Source of the DNA: Pseudomonadota bacterium
GTDB taxonomy: Bacteria; Pseudomonadota; Gammaproteobacteria; Pseudomonadales; Azotimanducaceae
Assembly (NCBI GenBank): GCA_022571415.1
Contig: JACZXW010000002.1
Coordinates: forward strand, 1-64,000
Reading direction: 5' to 3'
DNA length: 64,000 bases
Made by a program: the position numbers and the translations under genes. Under the pieces are notes generated by a model. The model worked only from the letters and a program-made list of their open reading frames with translations. It made no database searches and had not been told where the DNA came from. The first letter of the stretch is position 1. Every line of letters begins with the position of its first letter. Of the stretch, positions 25,134 to 35,196 are shown piece after piece.

Positions 25134-26330
25134 ATGTCAGAACTGGTCTTAATCAACATCACCGGCGAAGACAAACCTGGATTAACTGCTGCCATTACTG
25201 CATTGTTGGGAGAGTTTAATGTTGACATTCTGGATGTCGGGCAGGCGGTTATTCATAATTACCTGACTCTGGGTATTCTGTCTAACGTGCATGGAGATTC
25301 AGAATCTTTGTACAAGGAAATCCTTTTCCGTGCACATGAACTAGGAGTGACGGTCAAGTTTTCACCGGTGGATGTAGCCAGTTACGACGAATGGGTAAGT
25401 TTGCAGGGGCGCCCGAGATTTATTCTGACCTTGCTTGCCAGAAAAATTCGAGCAACTCATCTGGCCAAGGTGTCTCGGGTCATAGCGGATAACGATCTTA
25501 ATATTGACAATATTACGAGGTTGTCCGGTCGCGTCGCACTTGGAGCGACGAGCCACGATTCGAAAGCGTGTGTAGAGTTTTCACTGAGAGGAGACCCGGG
25601 GGATAGCTTTCGCCGGGAGCTAATGACAATTGGTACGGAAATGGACATTGACATAGCTCTTCAGGAAGACAGTATTTTTCGTCGTCATCGTCGCCTGGTT
25701 GCTTTCGATATGGATTCGACATTGATAGATACCGAGGTTATTGACGAACTTGCAGAACATGCCGGCGTGGGCGAACAGGTGAAATTTGTCACTGAACGCG
25801 CCATGCGTGGTGAGCTGGATTTCGCTTCCAGTCTCAGGGAAAGAGTCAGTTTACTTGCAGGGCTTGACGAGTCCTTCCTGGAAAAAACAGCGGGTGCGTT
25901 ACCGTTGATGGAAGGTGCGGAACATCTGTTCTCGACTTTAAATATGCTGGGTTACAAGACAGCGATTCTGTCCGGTGGGTTTGACTACTTTGGAAAGGTA
26001 TTACAGGAGAAGCTGGGTATCGATTATCTGTTTGCCAATAAATTGGAAATAGCAGACGGTAAATTAACCGGGAAAGTAAAAGAGCCGATTATTGATGCCG
26101 ACAGTAAGGCGGCACTATTAGAACAACTGGCGAAAAAAGAAAACATTTCACTTGAGCAGACCATAGCGGTTGGTGATGGTGCCAACGATCTAGCCATGTT
26201 GGGTATCGCTGGGCTTGGTATCGCATTCCATGCGAAGCCGACGGTCAAAGCAAGCGCGGAACATTCCATTTCCACTCTTGGGTTGGATAGTATTTTGTAC
26301 TTGATGGGAATAAGGGACCGTGAAAGGTAA
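25134..26330 (+). CDS. serB: phosphoserine phosphatase SerB
   Basis: Protein of 398 aa from the ATG at 25134 (MSELVLINITGEDKPGLTAA, the conserved start of the long Pseudomonas-type SerB); the frame extends to 25014 without homology. Tandem ACT-like domains at about 1-175, then a HAD phosphatase: VAFDMDSTLIDTEV (nucleophile Asp near residue 192), SGGFDYF, and GDGANDLAML. It hydrolyses O-phospho-L-serine to serine, the last step of serine synthesis. Longer than E. coli SerB (322 aa) because of the second ACT domain. Confidence 0.96.
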   Translation: MSELVLINITGEDKPGLTAAITALLGEFNVDILDVGQAVIHNYLTLGILSNVHGDSESLYKEILFRAHELGVTVKFSPVDVASYDEWVSLQGRPRFILTLLARKIRATHLAKVSRVIADNDLNIDNITRLSGRVALGATSHDSKACVEFSLRGDPGDSFRRELMTIGTEMDIDIALQEDSIFRRHRRLVAFDMDSTLIDTEVIDELAEHAGVGEQVKFVTERAMRGELDFASSLRERVSLLAGLDESFLEKTAGALPLMEGAEHLFSTLNMLGYKTAILSGGFDYFGKVLQEKLGIDYLFANKLEIADGKLTGKVKEPIIDADSKAALLEQLAKKENISLEQTIAVGDGANDLAMLGIAGLGIAFHAKPTVKASAEHSISTLGLDSILYLMGIRDRER

Positions 26331-26334
26331 TTCC

Positions 26335-26348
26335 CTAGCCCGGGCTAG
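26335..26348. other. 14-bp perfect palindrome between convergent serB and fimX
   Basis: CTAGCCC/GGGCTAG, no loop, overlapping the fimX stop. It may act in bidirectional termination or be a protein site; no T-run. Confidence 0.4.
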
Positions 26349-28420
26349 AGATCCTCGTCTGAAAAATCGTAATCCAGGTTATCCAGGGGAGGAGAGATGT
26401 AATAGCCCTGGATAAAGTTGACTCCCGCTTCCCAGAGTGTCGGCAATATTGCCGGAGACTCCACCCCTGATATTACTGTTAATACACCGGAGGATTGCAG
26501 CGAACTCACCATTTCCATTAGTTCGGTTCGCTTATCCTCGCTCTCTTCAAGTTGTTCCGCAAAAGAGTCATCCAGTTTAACGAAGTCCGGCGACAGGTGT
26601 TTGAGCAGATTAAGCGGATTCAGCGAACATCCGAAGTGATTAATTGAAGTCTTGCAGTGTATCTTTGCAAGTTGCTTGGTAAACAAGGTTGCCTGCTTGA
26701 TATAAGAGGTCGCATCGTTCTCATGTATCTGAAATACGATAGCGTCGCTGGTTAGTTTTGCGGCCTTGAGAGCGACTCCCATCCACGGAAGGAATGAATC
26801 GTCGACGATAGACTTATGGGTGATATTGATGAATAGCCTGGCTTTCCCGCCGCCTTCCCGTTGTTCTGAGAGGAACTTGATGGATTGCAAGATAATCCAT
26901 CGATCAATTTTTTCGAGTAATCCTGCATCTCCGGCGGGGCCGAGGAACTGTTTAGGATAGAGCTCATTTTCATCGTCGTCCAACAGCCGTAGCAGCACTT
27001 CAAATTGTTCGTCACCTTCGCCATGCAGGCTGATAATCGGCTGGAACGCCAGCTTCAATGAATTGTTTTCAAGTGCATCACGCAGCATATCCTTGATTTG
27101 TTCTGAAGTGAGCGCCTTACCGTCTTCACCAATGGTAACCCGCTGTGCCTGATAGAAATTAACAGCGTTGCCGTCTTCAATGGTATCTGCGGCTTGATGG
27201 GCCCGGGAAATTACTTCTTCGAAGGAGGGAACATTATCTGAGATCAGGGATAAACCGATGCTTATGGTGAGTTGATAGGATTTACCGGATACCTCCGATA
27301 GGTGACCTTCTACCTTCGCCCGGATTGCTTCTGCCAATTCAGAGGCTTTTTCCTTGTCGCCGTCTTTGAACAGCAAACTGAAGACGTCATCGCCAAAGCG
27401 TGCTATCAGGTGTTGATCATCGACCATTCCCCTGATCAACGAGGCGATCTGACCCAGGACAAGATCGGCGTTAGAAATTCCTGCTGCTGTACGTATACGT
27501 GCAAAATCGTCGATAGAGATATAGAACAGCACCCAGGATTGCTCGCCCTTGCTGGCCTGATCGACGGCCGCTTCAAGCTGATCATTAAAGTACTGACGAT
27601 TGAATAACCCGGTTAAAAGGTCCTGGCTCGAGATTTCCTTGATGCGAGCTTCGAGTGCTTTTTCATCGACGAGGGTGCGAAAAATTACCTGGGTACAGTG
27701 CTCGCCGTCGTAGGTCGCCGGGGACAAGGTACAGACGATAGTTGAACCGCCGCTGTTGATACCGCTAAATTCTTCTGATTCGACATTATCGTCCGAATAG
27801 GATTTGAGAAAGTTTTTGAATTTATTCTGGTCCTGTTCTGCAATGAGGTCGATGATCGGAATGCCGGTAAATTCATCCGGGTCTTCGAAACCGAACAGTT
27901 CAGCGTACGCCGGGTTCGTGTAGATATGCATACCCTCATGGACGTACGCGATAGCGGAGCTGGAACCATCCAGTAACAATTGATTGCGACGTTCTGTTTC
28001 CCGAAGCTGCACTTCCGCCTTGCGTTTCTGGCGCCTGGTGTCAAGATTGTTAAGTTCTCGTTCGATGATAAACATCAGCCTCTCGTCGTCATCATCAAGG
28101 GCAACATCCAGCGCACCCATTTTCATACCTTCTACAATTGAATTGGGGTCACGGTTGTCTGCGATGAGAATGACAGGAACGTCTTTTTCCAGAGAGTTGA
28201 TTTTCTTGATCACATTTTCAGCAGTTAAGTTGTATGCTTCACTCGCGGCAAGAAGTAAATCCCAGGATTGTTCCTGGAGCTTTGAAGTAAGGTCTGCCTC
28301 GGACTCGATCTGATGGGCTCGAGTCGCTCGCCCTGCTGATCTTAGCAAGACAATAAGCTCCTCTGCCCTGTTCTGGGATTCCTCCAGAATCAAGAGCTTT
28401 ACAGGTTCTGATTTGCTCAT
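26345..28420 (-). CDS. fimX: FimX-like protein: REC - PAS - degenerate GGDEF - degenerate EAL
   Basis: Protein of 691 aa, the length and four-domain order of Pseudomonas FimX. REC-like domain 1-125 (no clear phospho-acceptor motif), PAS about 140-255, GGDEF-like about 262-425 with FGDDV at 342-346 instead of GGDEF, EAL-like about 445-680 with EVL at 474-476 instead of EAL. The DDFG loop of active phosphodiesterases is NHFG (594-597). Both enzymes should be inactive, leaving a c-di-GMP receptor, as in FimX, which promotes type IV pilus assembly from the cell pole. No pil genes are in the window. Next to serB as in Pseudomonas (memory). Confidence 0.88.
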   Translation of the reverse strand: MSKSEPVKLLILEESQNRAEELIVLLRSAGRATRAHQIESEADLTSKLQEQSWDLLLAASEAYNLTAENVIKKINSLEKDVPVILIADNRDPNSIVEGMKMGALDVALDDDDERLMFIIERELNNLDTRRQKRKAEVQLRETERRNQLLLDGSSSAIAYVHEGMHIYTNPAYAELFGFEDPDEFTGIPIIDLIAEQDQNKFKNFLKSYSDDNVESEEFSGINSGGSTIVCTLSPATYDGEHCTQVIFRTLVDEKALEARIKEISSQDLLTGLFNRQYFNDQLEAAVDQASKGEQSWVLFYISIDDFARIRTAAGISNADLVLGQIASLIRGMVDDQHLIARFGDDVFSLLFKDGDKEKASELAEAIRAKVEGHLSEVSGKSYQLTISIGLSLISDNVPSFEEVISRAHQAADTIEDGNAVNFYQAQRVTIGEDGKALTSEQIKDMLRDALENNSLKLAFQPIISLHGEGDEQFEVLLRLLDDDENELYPKQFLGPAGDAGLLEKIDRWIILQSIKFLSEQREGGGKARLFINITHKSIVDDSFLPWMGVALKAAKLTSDAIVFQIHENDATSYIKQATLFTKQLAKIHCKTSINHFGCSLNPLNLLKHLSPDFVKLDDSFAEQLEESEDKRTELMEMVSSLQSSGVLTVISGVESPAILPTLWEAGVNFIQGYYISPPLDNLDYDFSDEDL

Positions 28421-28535
28421 AGATCAATCCGAATTTTCAGCCGTACTATAACAGATATCACTTTTTCCATGGATTATTCAGAATCTGTCCGGAAACGTTA
28501 TCATTAACCTTGTAAAACCACAGTAGAGAAATGTG

Positions 28536-29108
28536 ATGGCGACTTATTCGACTAACGAATTCAAATCCGGTCTGAAAGTATTGTTGGAAGGAGATCCCTG
28601 CAACATTGTGGAAAATGAATTTGTAAAGCCGGGCAAAGGACAGGCATTCAATCGAGTGAAGCTGAAGAACCTAAAGACGGGTCGAGTCTGGGAAAGAACT
28701 TTCAAGTCAGGTGAGACTATCGAAGCTGCTGACGTCATGGAGTATGAAATGGAGTATCTCTATGCGGATGGTGAGTATTGGCATTTTATGAAAACTGATG
28801 GAAGTTATGAACAACTTGCGGCCGACAAGGCAGCAGTTGAAGATTGTGTGCAATGGTTGAAGGAGACAGATCGCTGTACTGTTATCTTATGGAATGACAC
28901 ACCGATTTCCGTGTCCCCGCAGAATTTTGTGGAACTCGAAGTAACTGGGACCGATCCCGGGCTCAAGGGGGACACCGCAAGTGGCGGTTCGAAACCCGCA
29001 ACCTTGAGTACCGGTGCCATTGTCAAAGTTCCGTTGTTTATTAACGTGGGTGAAGTCGTCAGGGTCGATACCCGCTCAGGAGAGTACCAGAACAGGGTCA
29101 GAACCTGA
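28536..29108 (+). CDS. efp: translation elongation factor P
   Basis: Protein of 190 aa; ATG at 28536 (a GTG three bases earlier is less likely). Three beta-barrel domains. KPGKGQAF carries Lys34, the residue beta-lysylated by EpmA, whose gene follows 3 bp downstream. EF-P rescues ribosomes stalled at polyproline. C-terminal [12 protein letters not shown] is the EF-P signature. Divergent from fimX with a 115-bp gap. Confidence 0.98.
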   Translation: MATYSTNEFKSGLKVLLEGDPCNIVENEFVKPGKGQAFNRVKLKNLKTGRVWERTFKSGETIEAADVMEYEMEYLYADGEYWHFMKTDGSYEQLAADKAAVEDCVQWLKETDRCTVILWNDTPISVSPQNFVELEVTGTDPGLKGDTASGGSKPATLSTGAIVKVPLFINVGEVVRVDTRSGEYQNRVRT

Positions 29109-29111
29109 CCC

Positions 29112-30092
29112 ATGGAGAGCGGGAAAGCGGGGCCAGACAGGAGTGTATTGTTAGTCCGGGGAGAATTGTTACACGCCATTCGCGAGTACTTTTATGAGCA
29201 GGAGGTTCTGGAAGTAACCACCCCGACGCTCGGCTCACGGGGAGTGACCGACAGCCAGATTCAGAACCTGAAATTACAGCAAGAGAATCGATGCTACTAC
29301 CTGCAAACTTCACCGGAATATGCGATGAAGCGGGTGCTGGCATTGTCAAGCGGCAGCATATACCAGATATGTCCTGCCTACCGCGGCAATGAGCAGGGGC
29401 GATACCACAGTGTGGAGTTCATGATGCTGGAATGGTATCGAGTCGGATTTCCCCTGGCTGAATTAATGTCAGACGTTGAGCAGATGCTTTGTTCCGTCAC
29501 AGCCAGTCTGGGACTTGAGGAATATGATTTTCACCAGCTGCCTCGAATAGCATATAAAGATCTGTTTCTTACGCACTTTGATATTGATCCTCACGGTGCG
29601 TCCACGGCAGAGCTCAGGGCGTTGACAGAGATAATGAACATTGATCACAAGCATATTGTTCAACAGGATGATGAAGGCACCTTGTCTGACTACCTGGACT
29701 TGCTGTTTTCGTTTGTCATCGAACCAACCCTTCTGCAGCCAACCATCGTGTACGACTACCCGGCTTGCCAGGTGGCGCTTGCTCAACTCGGCGAAGTCGA
29801 TGGGAAAAGAGTAGCCAAACGATTTGAAGTTTTTGTAAATGCCATGGAACTGGCAAACGGATATCTGGAGCTTGGCGATGCTGATGAACTTGAAACCCGG
29901 ATGAAGCGAAATAACGAATTACGCGCTGTGCGCGGACTGGAAATGGTGGAACCGGATGAACAGTTACTCGGCGCGCTCGGCGATATGCCAGAATGCTCCG
30001 GTATAGCACTCGGGTTAGATCGTCTGTTGATGATTCTACTGGGCAAGAACAGTTTGTCACAGGTGATGACGTTCACCGGTGATCGAATTTAG
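29112..30092 (+). CDS. epmA: EF-P--(R)-beta-lysine ligase EpmA
   Basis: Protein of 326 aa (E. coli EpmA 325). Class II lysyl-tRNA synthetase catalytic core without the anticodon-binding domain; YQICPAYRGNE, HSVEFMMLEWYR and GIALGLDRLLMILLG are class II motifs 2 and 3. It adds (R)-beta-lysine to Lys34 of EF-P and is cotranscribed with efp here. EpmB, the lysine 2,3-aminomutase that makes the substrate, is not in the window. Confidence 0.96.
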   Translation: MESGKAGPDRSVLLVRGELLHAIREYFYEQEVLEVTTPTLGSRGVTDSQIQNLKLQQENRCYYLQTSPEYAMKRVLALSSGSIYQICPAYRGNEQGRYHSVEFMMLEWYRVGFPLAELMSDVEQMLCSVTASLGLEEYDFHQLPRIAYKDLFLTHFDIDPHGASTAELRALTEIMNIDHKHIVQQDDEGTLSDYLDLLFSFVIEPTLLQPTIVYDYPACQVALAQLGEVDGKRVAKRFEVFVNAMELANGYLELGDADELETRMKRNNELRAVRGLEMVEPDEQLLGALGDMPECSGIALGLDRLLMILLGKNSLSQVMTFTGDRI

Positions 30093-30187
30093 TCCCGATT
30101 CAGAAAGTATTGCATTCATTATTTCTTGTTCCGAATCTACCAGCTGCGACAAAACTAATTCGTTCCGTCGCAGGAATCTCGCGAAGA

Positions 30188-30219
30188 ATCACTTGTGCCC
30201 GCCCGAGGGCACAAGTGAT
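30188..30219. terminator. bidirectional terminator hairpin between epmA and psd
   Basis: Perfect 13-bp stem ATCACTTGTGCCC with loop GCCCGA and GGGCACAAGTGAT, in the gap between the convergent genes epmA and psd. A strict U-run is missing, but the stem is the strongest inverted repeat I found in the window. Confidence 0.7.
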
Positions 30220-30239
30220 GGAGTTTGATATTTAAGCTT

Positions 30240-31046
30240 TTAAGCCAGAGTGTCGCCGAAGCGGACTGTGTCACCGGCGTGCACTTGCCAGTCAACATGT
30301 CCCTGGAACAGCAGGATCACGGTTGAACCAAGGTGAAACTGACCCAGCTCGTCACCCTTTTTAAACTGCCTAGGAGTGTCGAACGTCTCGGAATGAAATT
30401 TATTGGCGGGGTATGCCTTCGCTTGCCAGGTTGTCTTGATGCCGGCAACGATCATTGCGCCAATCATGATAATGGATACGGATTTATCGTTGGTCGTCGT
30501 ATCGCAAATGAGACGTTCATTGTCTGTAAACAGATCGGGTATGTTATCGGCAGTCAGTTGGTTGACCGAGAACAATTTTCCGGGCACATACCTTGCCGAC
30601 TGTAAACTTGCCTCAGTTGGGAAGTGCACCCGATGATAATTATTGGGGGCGAGATAGATGGTAATAAAGCTGCCATCAATAAAGCTGGACACATTTTCCG
30701 AGGCGAGCAATTTTTCTAGTGAATAGGTCAAATCCTTTGCCTGAAAAATCTGGTTGTGTTCTATCTTTCCTACCGCGGAAACCGTTCCATCGGCGGGACA
30801 GGTAATATTGCCATTGATGGTTCTGGCGCCTGCAGATAACTCTCGTGTGAAAAAGTCGTTAAAGTTTTCAAAGTCAGCTGACTTCTTCCGGGTCGATTCG
30901 CGCATGTCCACGTTGTACACCTTGATGAAGGTATCGATAAGAAGATTTTTTAACCATGGCACGCCGGAGTCGGCGAAGCGTCCAACGAGCCTGCTGAGTG
31001 CGTGGTGGGGAACGATGCGCTGTAGGTGGATGAAGAGCTTGCCCAT
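30240..31046 (-). CDS. psd: phosphatidylserine decarboxylase proenzyme
   Basis: Protein of 268 aa, shorter than E. coli Psd (322). It makes phosphatidylethanolamine at the inner membrane. FHLGSTVILLF holds the LGST self-cleavage site; Ser241 becomes the pyruvoyl cofactor of the alpha chain. FNDFFTREL, ADGTVSAVG and NNYHRVHFP are conserved blocks of the beta chain. Its ATG overlaps the TGA of rhdA (TGATG). Confidence 0.96.
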   Translation of the reverse strand: MGKLFIHLQRIVPHHALSRLVGRFADSGVPWLKNLLIDTFIKVYNVDMRESTRKKSADFENFNDFFTRELSAGARTINGNITCPADGTVSAVGKIEHNQIFQAKDLTYSLEKLLASENVSSFIDGSFITIYLAPNNYHRVHFPTEASLQSARYVPGKLFSVNQLTADNIPDLFTDNERLICDTTTNDKSVSIIMIGAMIVAGIKTTWQAKAYPANKFHSETFDTPRQFKKGDELGQFHLGSTVILLFQGHVDWQVHAGDTVRFGDTLA

Positions 31047-31843
31047 CAGGTTTCGATGGGTGTATCCGGATCATTACCCCATTCCGACCAGGAGCCGTGG
31101 TATGCGCGAATGTTGTATCCCAGCATTTTGCCAATCAGGTAGGTCAGACCGGATCTGTGATGGGTCTGGCAGTGGGTGATAATGGATTTGTCCCGGGTAA
31201 TGCCGTGTGAATCCAGCAGTGTTTGCATTTGCGGCTTCAGCTTCAGACTATTCTGGCGGTCCATGGTTTCCAACCAGTCTAGGTTGATGGCGCCGGGAAT
31301 GTGACCTCCTCGATCGGCGAATACCCTGGTGCCTCGATATTCTTCAGCCGACCTGGCGTCCCAAATCAGGATGTCAGGATCTGCGATGGCTGCAAGCACA
31401 TCTTTTTTTTCAGCGATGAACCTGTGATCTTTCTGCAGATCGACGTTGGTGGGACTGATCGTCGGTCGTTCAGGGGTAACAGGTAGTTTCGCCGCCCTCC
31501 AGGCGAGCAGTCCGCCATTGATGTAGCTGCTCCTCGAATGGCCAATCACATCCAGGGTCCAGATGAACCGACCTGCCCAGCCGCCGCCCTCATCATCGTA
31601 AACCACAACCTGCTTGTTTTTGTCGTAGCCGATGGCGGAAAAGAGTGAATTCAGTCGCTCTATATCAGGCAATTTGCCTGTCGCAGGCTTAATGCCTGAG
31701 ATCAGGTCGCCAGGGGACACATGAATAGCCCCGGGAAGGTGTCCGGTTGAATAGTTTTCCAATATGCACAGATCTATGAGGAGCAGGTTTTCATCATCGA
31801 GATGACTCTCGAGTTCTTCGGGTTCAACAATCAGGGGGAGCAT
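31046..31843 (-). CDS. rhdA: thiosulfate sulfurtransferase (rhodanese) RhdA
   Basis: Protein of 265 aa: two rhodanese domains, the second active with Cys225 in HCQTHHRSG. CQTHHR is the active-site loop known from Azotobacter RhdA; the basic residues favour thiosulfate rather than mercaptopyruvate. The inactive N-terminal domain lacks the Cys. It is coupled to psd, as in Pseudomonas (PA4956-PA4957, memory). Cytoplasmic sulfur transfer. Confidence 0.93.
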   Translation of the reverse strand: MLPLIVEPEELESHLDDENLLLIDLCILENYSTGHLPGAIHVSPGDLISGIKPATGKLPDIERLNSLFSAIGYDKNKQVVVYDDEGGGWAGRFIWTLDVIGHSRSSYINGGLLAWRAAKLPVTPERPTISPTNVDLQKDHRFIAEKKDVLAAIADPDILIWDARSAEEYRGTRVFADRGGHIPGAINLDWLETMDRQNSLKLKPQMQTLLDSHGITRDKSIITHCQTHHRSGLTYLIGKMLGYNIRAYHGSWSEWGNDPDTPIET

Positions 31844-32010
31844 GAATGGGCTTGGCGTGCGATTAGATGATTCGATTGTACACCATTTACAGTGAAAGCT
31901 GATTGCGAGAGCTCACTTTTCAATCTGCAAGTCATCGTTGTCTGAATTTTCTCTCTTATGATTTTAAGTTAACATAAGTGCTTTCATCATCCGCGCAAGA
32001 AATTGTCATC

Positions 32011-32556
32011 ATGGGAAATTATTCCGAAAACCTGATCTGGATGGATTTGGAAATGACAGGCCTCGATCCTGAATCCGAAAGGATTCTGGAGATAGCCACG
32101 ATCATTACTGATTCAAACCTGACTATAGTTGCGGAAGGGCCGGTTCTGACAGTGAAGCAAAGCGAAACGCTGTTAGAGAATATGGATGAGTGGAATACTC
32201 AGCACCATTCAAACTCCGGACTATTGGAAAGGGTCCGTAGGGAAGGCGTAACAGAATCGGAGGCGGAGCAGATGACGATCGAGTTTATCGAGAGGTATGT
32301 CAATGAAGGGGAATCTCCCCTATGTGGTAACAGCATTGCGCACGATCGTCGTTTCCTCGTCAAGTACATGCCTAAGCTGGAGCAGTTTTTACATTATCGA
32401 AACCTTGACGTGAGCACGGTGAAAGAATTAGCCGCAAGGTGGCGTCCCGATCTTGCGGCCAAAGTACGCAAGAAAGGTGTACATCGGGCGCTTGATGACA
32501 TAATGGAATCGATTGAGGAGCTAGGATACTACAGGGAACATTTCTTCAAATCGTGA
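32011..32556 (+). CDS. orn: oligoribonuclease
   Basis: Protein of 181 aa, exactly the length of E. coli Orn; ATG at 32011 (the GTG at 31978 would add 11 unrelated residues). DEDDh 3'-5' exoribonuclease of the RNase T family: [14 protein letters not shown] with Asp12 and Glu14, then SIAHDRRFL and VHRALDDI. It degrades 2-5 nt RNA, including pGpG from c-di-GMP turnover. The 3' end overlaps the convergent queG by 28 bp. Confidence 0.98.
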   Translation: MGNYSENLIWMDLEMTGLDPESERILEIATIITDSNLTIVAEGPVLTVKQSETLLENMDEWNTQHHSNSGLLERVRREGVTESEAEQMTIEFIERYVNEGESPLCGNSIAHDRRFLVKYMPKLEQFLHYRNLDVSTVKELAARWRPDLAAKVRKKGVHRALDDIMESIEELGYYREHFFKS

Positions 32557-33635
32557 GGCATCGACTTGGCGCGTTGCTGCCGGATCGCCCAGTCTATGTG
32601 ACCAGCGACCATCTCGTTGACTTTATCGAGTTTTTGTTTGAGTGCAGTTACTATTGACGCATCATAGTTCGCATTACCCAGCGCTACGCTGATGTTACGC
32701 AGCCATCCAGAATAGCCCGTCCTGCGAATAGCTGACCCTTCGGTCTTCCTAAGAAACTCTTCTTCGCTCCAGGCGAAAAGCTCAAGCAGCTCGCTGTCTT
32801 CGAGCCCATGTCGCGGTTTGAAATCCCCTTCGCTGGTTGTACGTGCATAGCGATTCCATGGGCAGACAGCCTGGCAATCGTCACATCCGAATATTCTGTT
32901 ACCCATGAGCGAACGAAGCCGCTCTGGAATCTCACCCCTGTTTTCAATGGTCTGGTATGAAATACACAACCGGGCGTCCAGTTGGTAGGGGGCCACTATG
33001 GCATGGGTCGGGCAGATATCTATACAGGCTGTACATGAACCACAGAGATTGGCAACTTGGTGCTGATTGATTGGCAGTGGAATGTTGGTAAAAATTTCTC
33101 CAAGAAAAAACCAGGAACCCGCGTCCTTGTTCAAGAGCAGAGTATTCTTGCCGATCCACCCTAGCCCTGATTTCTCCGCCAGGGCTTTTTCCAGTACCGG
33201 GGCGCTATCAGTAAATACCCTGGCCGTGAACTCCTCGATCTTGTGATCGACGAGAAATGATCCGATTTTATCCGCCAGTTTCTTCAGTCGGGAACGCAAC
33301 ACCTTATGGTAGTCGCGACCCAGAGCGTACCTCGAAACATAGCCAATTTCCCGGGCACCCAGTGTTTCTGGAATCCTGCTGTCCGCAGGGAGATAGTCCA
33401 TGCGTACGCTGATGATACGAAGGGTACCCGGAATAAGCTCGGCGGGTCTGCTGCGCTTGCTTCCGTGTCGCGACATATATTCCATTTCACCCTGGAAACC
33501 CTGTTCCAGCCAGCGCTTCAGATGATGCTCATGGTCACCCGGCTCTGTATCGGTAATACCAATCTGCTGAAAGCCCAGCTCAACGCCCCAGGTGTGAATG
33601 AGTTTTGCAAGTTCTGTGTAGAGATGATCTGTCAT
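32529..33635 (-). CDS. queG: epoxyqueuosine reductase QueG
   Basis: Protein of 368 aa. Last step of queuosine synthesis in tRNA: reduces epoxyqueuosine using cobalamin and two [4Fe-4S] clusters. [16 protein letters not shown] is the first ferredoxin cluster; [11 protein letters not shown] the second; [25 protein letters not shown] is the QueG core. Divergent from nnr. Confidence 0.95.
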   Translation of the reverse strand: MTDHLYTELAKLIHTWGVELGFQQIGITDTEPGDHEHHLKRWLEQGFQGEMEYMSRHGSKRSRPAELIPGTLRIISVRMDYLPADSRIPETLGAREIGYVSRYALGRDYHKVLRSRLKKLADKIGSFLVDHKIEEFTARVFTDSAPVLEKALAEKSGLGWIGKNTLLLNKDAGSWFFLGEIFTNIPLPINQHQVANLCGSCTACIDICPTHAIVAPYQLDARLCISYQTIENRGEIPERLRSLMGNRIFGCDDCQAVCPWNRYARTTSEGDFKPRHGLEDSELLELFAWSEEEFLRKTEGSAIRRTGYSGWLRNISVALGNANYDASIVTALKQKLDKVNEMVAGHIDWAIRQQRAKSMPHDLKKCSL

Positions 33636-33698
33636 AACCGGCCAGTGTCGTTGAGGCGAGTTTATAAAGAGCCGCTGTGGCGTGTGCGAGCTATACCT

Positions 33699-33704
33699 TA
33701 TAAT
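33699..33704 (+). promoter_or_regulatory. nnr: -10 element TATAAT upstream of nnr
   Basis: ACCTTATAATTC, 31 bases before the GTG start of nnr. No clear -35. It may drive the nnr-tsaE-ami-mutL-miaA run. Confidence 0.45.
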
Positions 33705-33735
33705 TCAGCATAACCTTCTGCAATTGAGGTAGCGA

Positions 33736-35187
33736 GTGAAGGAACTGTATCTGTATTCGGCCGCTCAGGTAAGAGAGCTGGATCGTATTGCTATTGAGGA
33801 CTTCAAAATCTCAGGCTTAACGCTTATGCGTCGAGCAGCGGATGCCTGCGTAAAACAGATTATTGCCAGTTATCCTGAAATTGGCGAGGTCACCATATTT
33901 TGCGGTAGTGGCAACAATGCCGGTGATGGATACATTATTGCGGGGATGCTGGCTGAAAAAGGCCATCAGGTGCAGGTCATTGCGATTGGTGATCCCGGTA
34001 AGCTGGGGGCGGACGCCAGAGCATCTTATGACTATTGTCAGGCGAGCGCAGCGAGGCTCGAATCCGAAAACTTTCAAATTCAGGGAAAGCTCGTCGTCGA
34101 TGCCTTGTTGGGCACGGGGTTATCCGGTGCTGTGCGTGAAAATTATGCCCATGCCGTTGCACTCATTAACAGCAGTAACAGGCCTGTGTTGTCAGTGGAT
34201 ATTCCTTCAGGATTGTGTGCCGATACCGGTAGTGTTTTAGGCTGCGCGGTCATGGCTGATATAACGGTGACATTTATCGGAAAGAAAAGGGGCCTTTTCA
34301 CCAATGATGGTCCCGATCATTCGGGCAGGGTCGTTTTTTGTTCGCTTGATGTCCCCGAAGATCTATATGGCGGCCGCAAGCTTAAACCAGTCATGATGCT
34401 GACAGCCCCTGCTTTTCCCAAAAGGCGCAGGAATTCCCATAAAACGACTCATGGACATGTACTTGTGATCGGTGGTGACCGTGGTATGGGTGGCGCGGTC
34501 ATCCTGAGTGGCGAGGCTGCCTTGCGCAGCGGGGCAGGGATGGTCAGTGTCGCCACGAGACATGAGAACGTCACCGCACTGCTGGCGCGACGGCCTGAAA
34601 TTATGGTGAGCGGGGTGGACAACAAGGATCAGCTGCAATCGTTACTGGAGAAAGCAACATCTCTGGTGGTTGGACCGGGCCTCGGCCAGAGTGATTGGTC
34701 CAGGGAATTGCTGAATGCAGCGCTGGATTCAGGATTACCAGTGGTGGTCGATGCGGACGGGCTGAACATCCTGGCAACACAGGGAATAAAAAGAGAACAG
34801 TGGATACTCACGCCTCATCCGGGAGAGGCATCCACCCTGTTAGCTGGAGCAGGTATTCAGGAAGACCGTTTCGCTGCGACCCAGGCAATACAGCAAAAAT
34901 ATGGGGGCGTCGTTCTGTTAAAAGGTGTCGGCACTCTTGTAGGCAATGGAAGTGAGCTTTCCCTTTGTCCGTTCGGTAATCCCGGTATGGCAACGGCAGG
35001 CATGGGGGACGTATTGAGTGGAGTCATTGGCGCGTTGCTGGCGCAGGGGTACGGTAGCTATGAGGCGGCGACCTATGGTGCGACGCTGCATGCCAGGGCA
35101 GGTGATATCGCTGCGGAGCATGGGGGGCAAAGAGGACTCATTGCGACTGATGTTATTTCTGCCATTCGCCTGTTAGTCAATGCCTGA
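33736..35187 (+). CDS. nnr: bifunctional NAD(P)H-hydrate epimerase/dehydratase
   Basis: Protein of 483 aa, GTG start at 33736 with GAGGTAG upstream. N-terminal YjeF epimerase domain (about 1-215: LMRRAADACV, GSGNNAGDGYIIAGML, LLGTGLSG) and C-terminal ribokinase-like dehydratase (about 225-483: VIGGDRGMGGAVILSG, DADGLNIL, GMGDVLSGVIGALLAQG). Repairs hydrated NAD(P)H. Followed by tsaE nine bp later, as in many Proteobacteria. Confidence 0.96.
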   Translation: MKELYLYSAAQVRELDRIAIEDFKISGLTLMRRAADACVKQIIASYPEIGEVTIFCGSGNNAGDGYIIAGMLAEKGHQVQVIAIGDPGKLGADARASYDYCQASAARLESENFQIQGKLVVDALLGTGLSGAVRENYAHAVALINSSNRPVLSVDIPSGLCADTGSVLGCAVMADITVTFIGKKRGLFTNDGPDHSGRVVFCSLDVPEDLYGGRKLKPVMMLTAPAFPKRRRNSHKTTHGHVLVIGGDRGMGGAVILSGEAALRSGAGMVSVATRHENVTALLARRPEIMVSGVDNKDQLQSLLEKATSLVVGPGLGQSDWSRELLNAALDSGLPVVVDADGLNILATQGIKREQWILTPHPGEASTLLAGAGIQEDRFAATQAIQQKYGGVVLLKGVGTLVGNGSELSLCPFGNPGMATAGMGDVLSGVIGALLAQGYGSYEAATYGATLHARAGDIAAEHGGQRGLIATDVISAIRLLVNA

Positions 35188-35196
35188 TTACCACCC

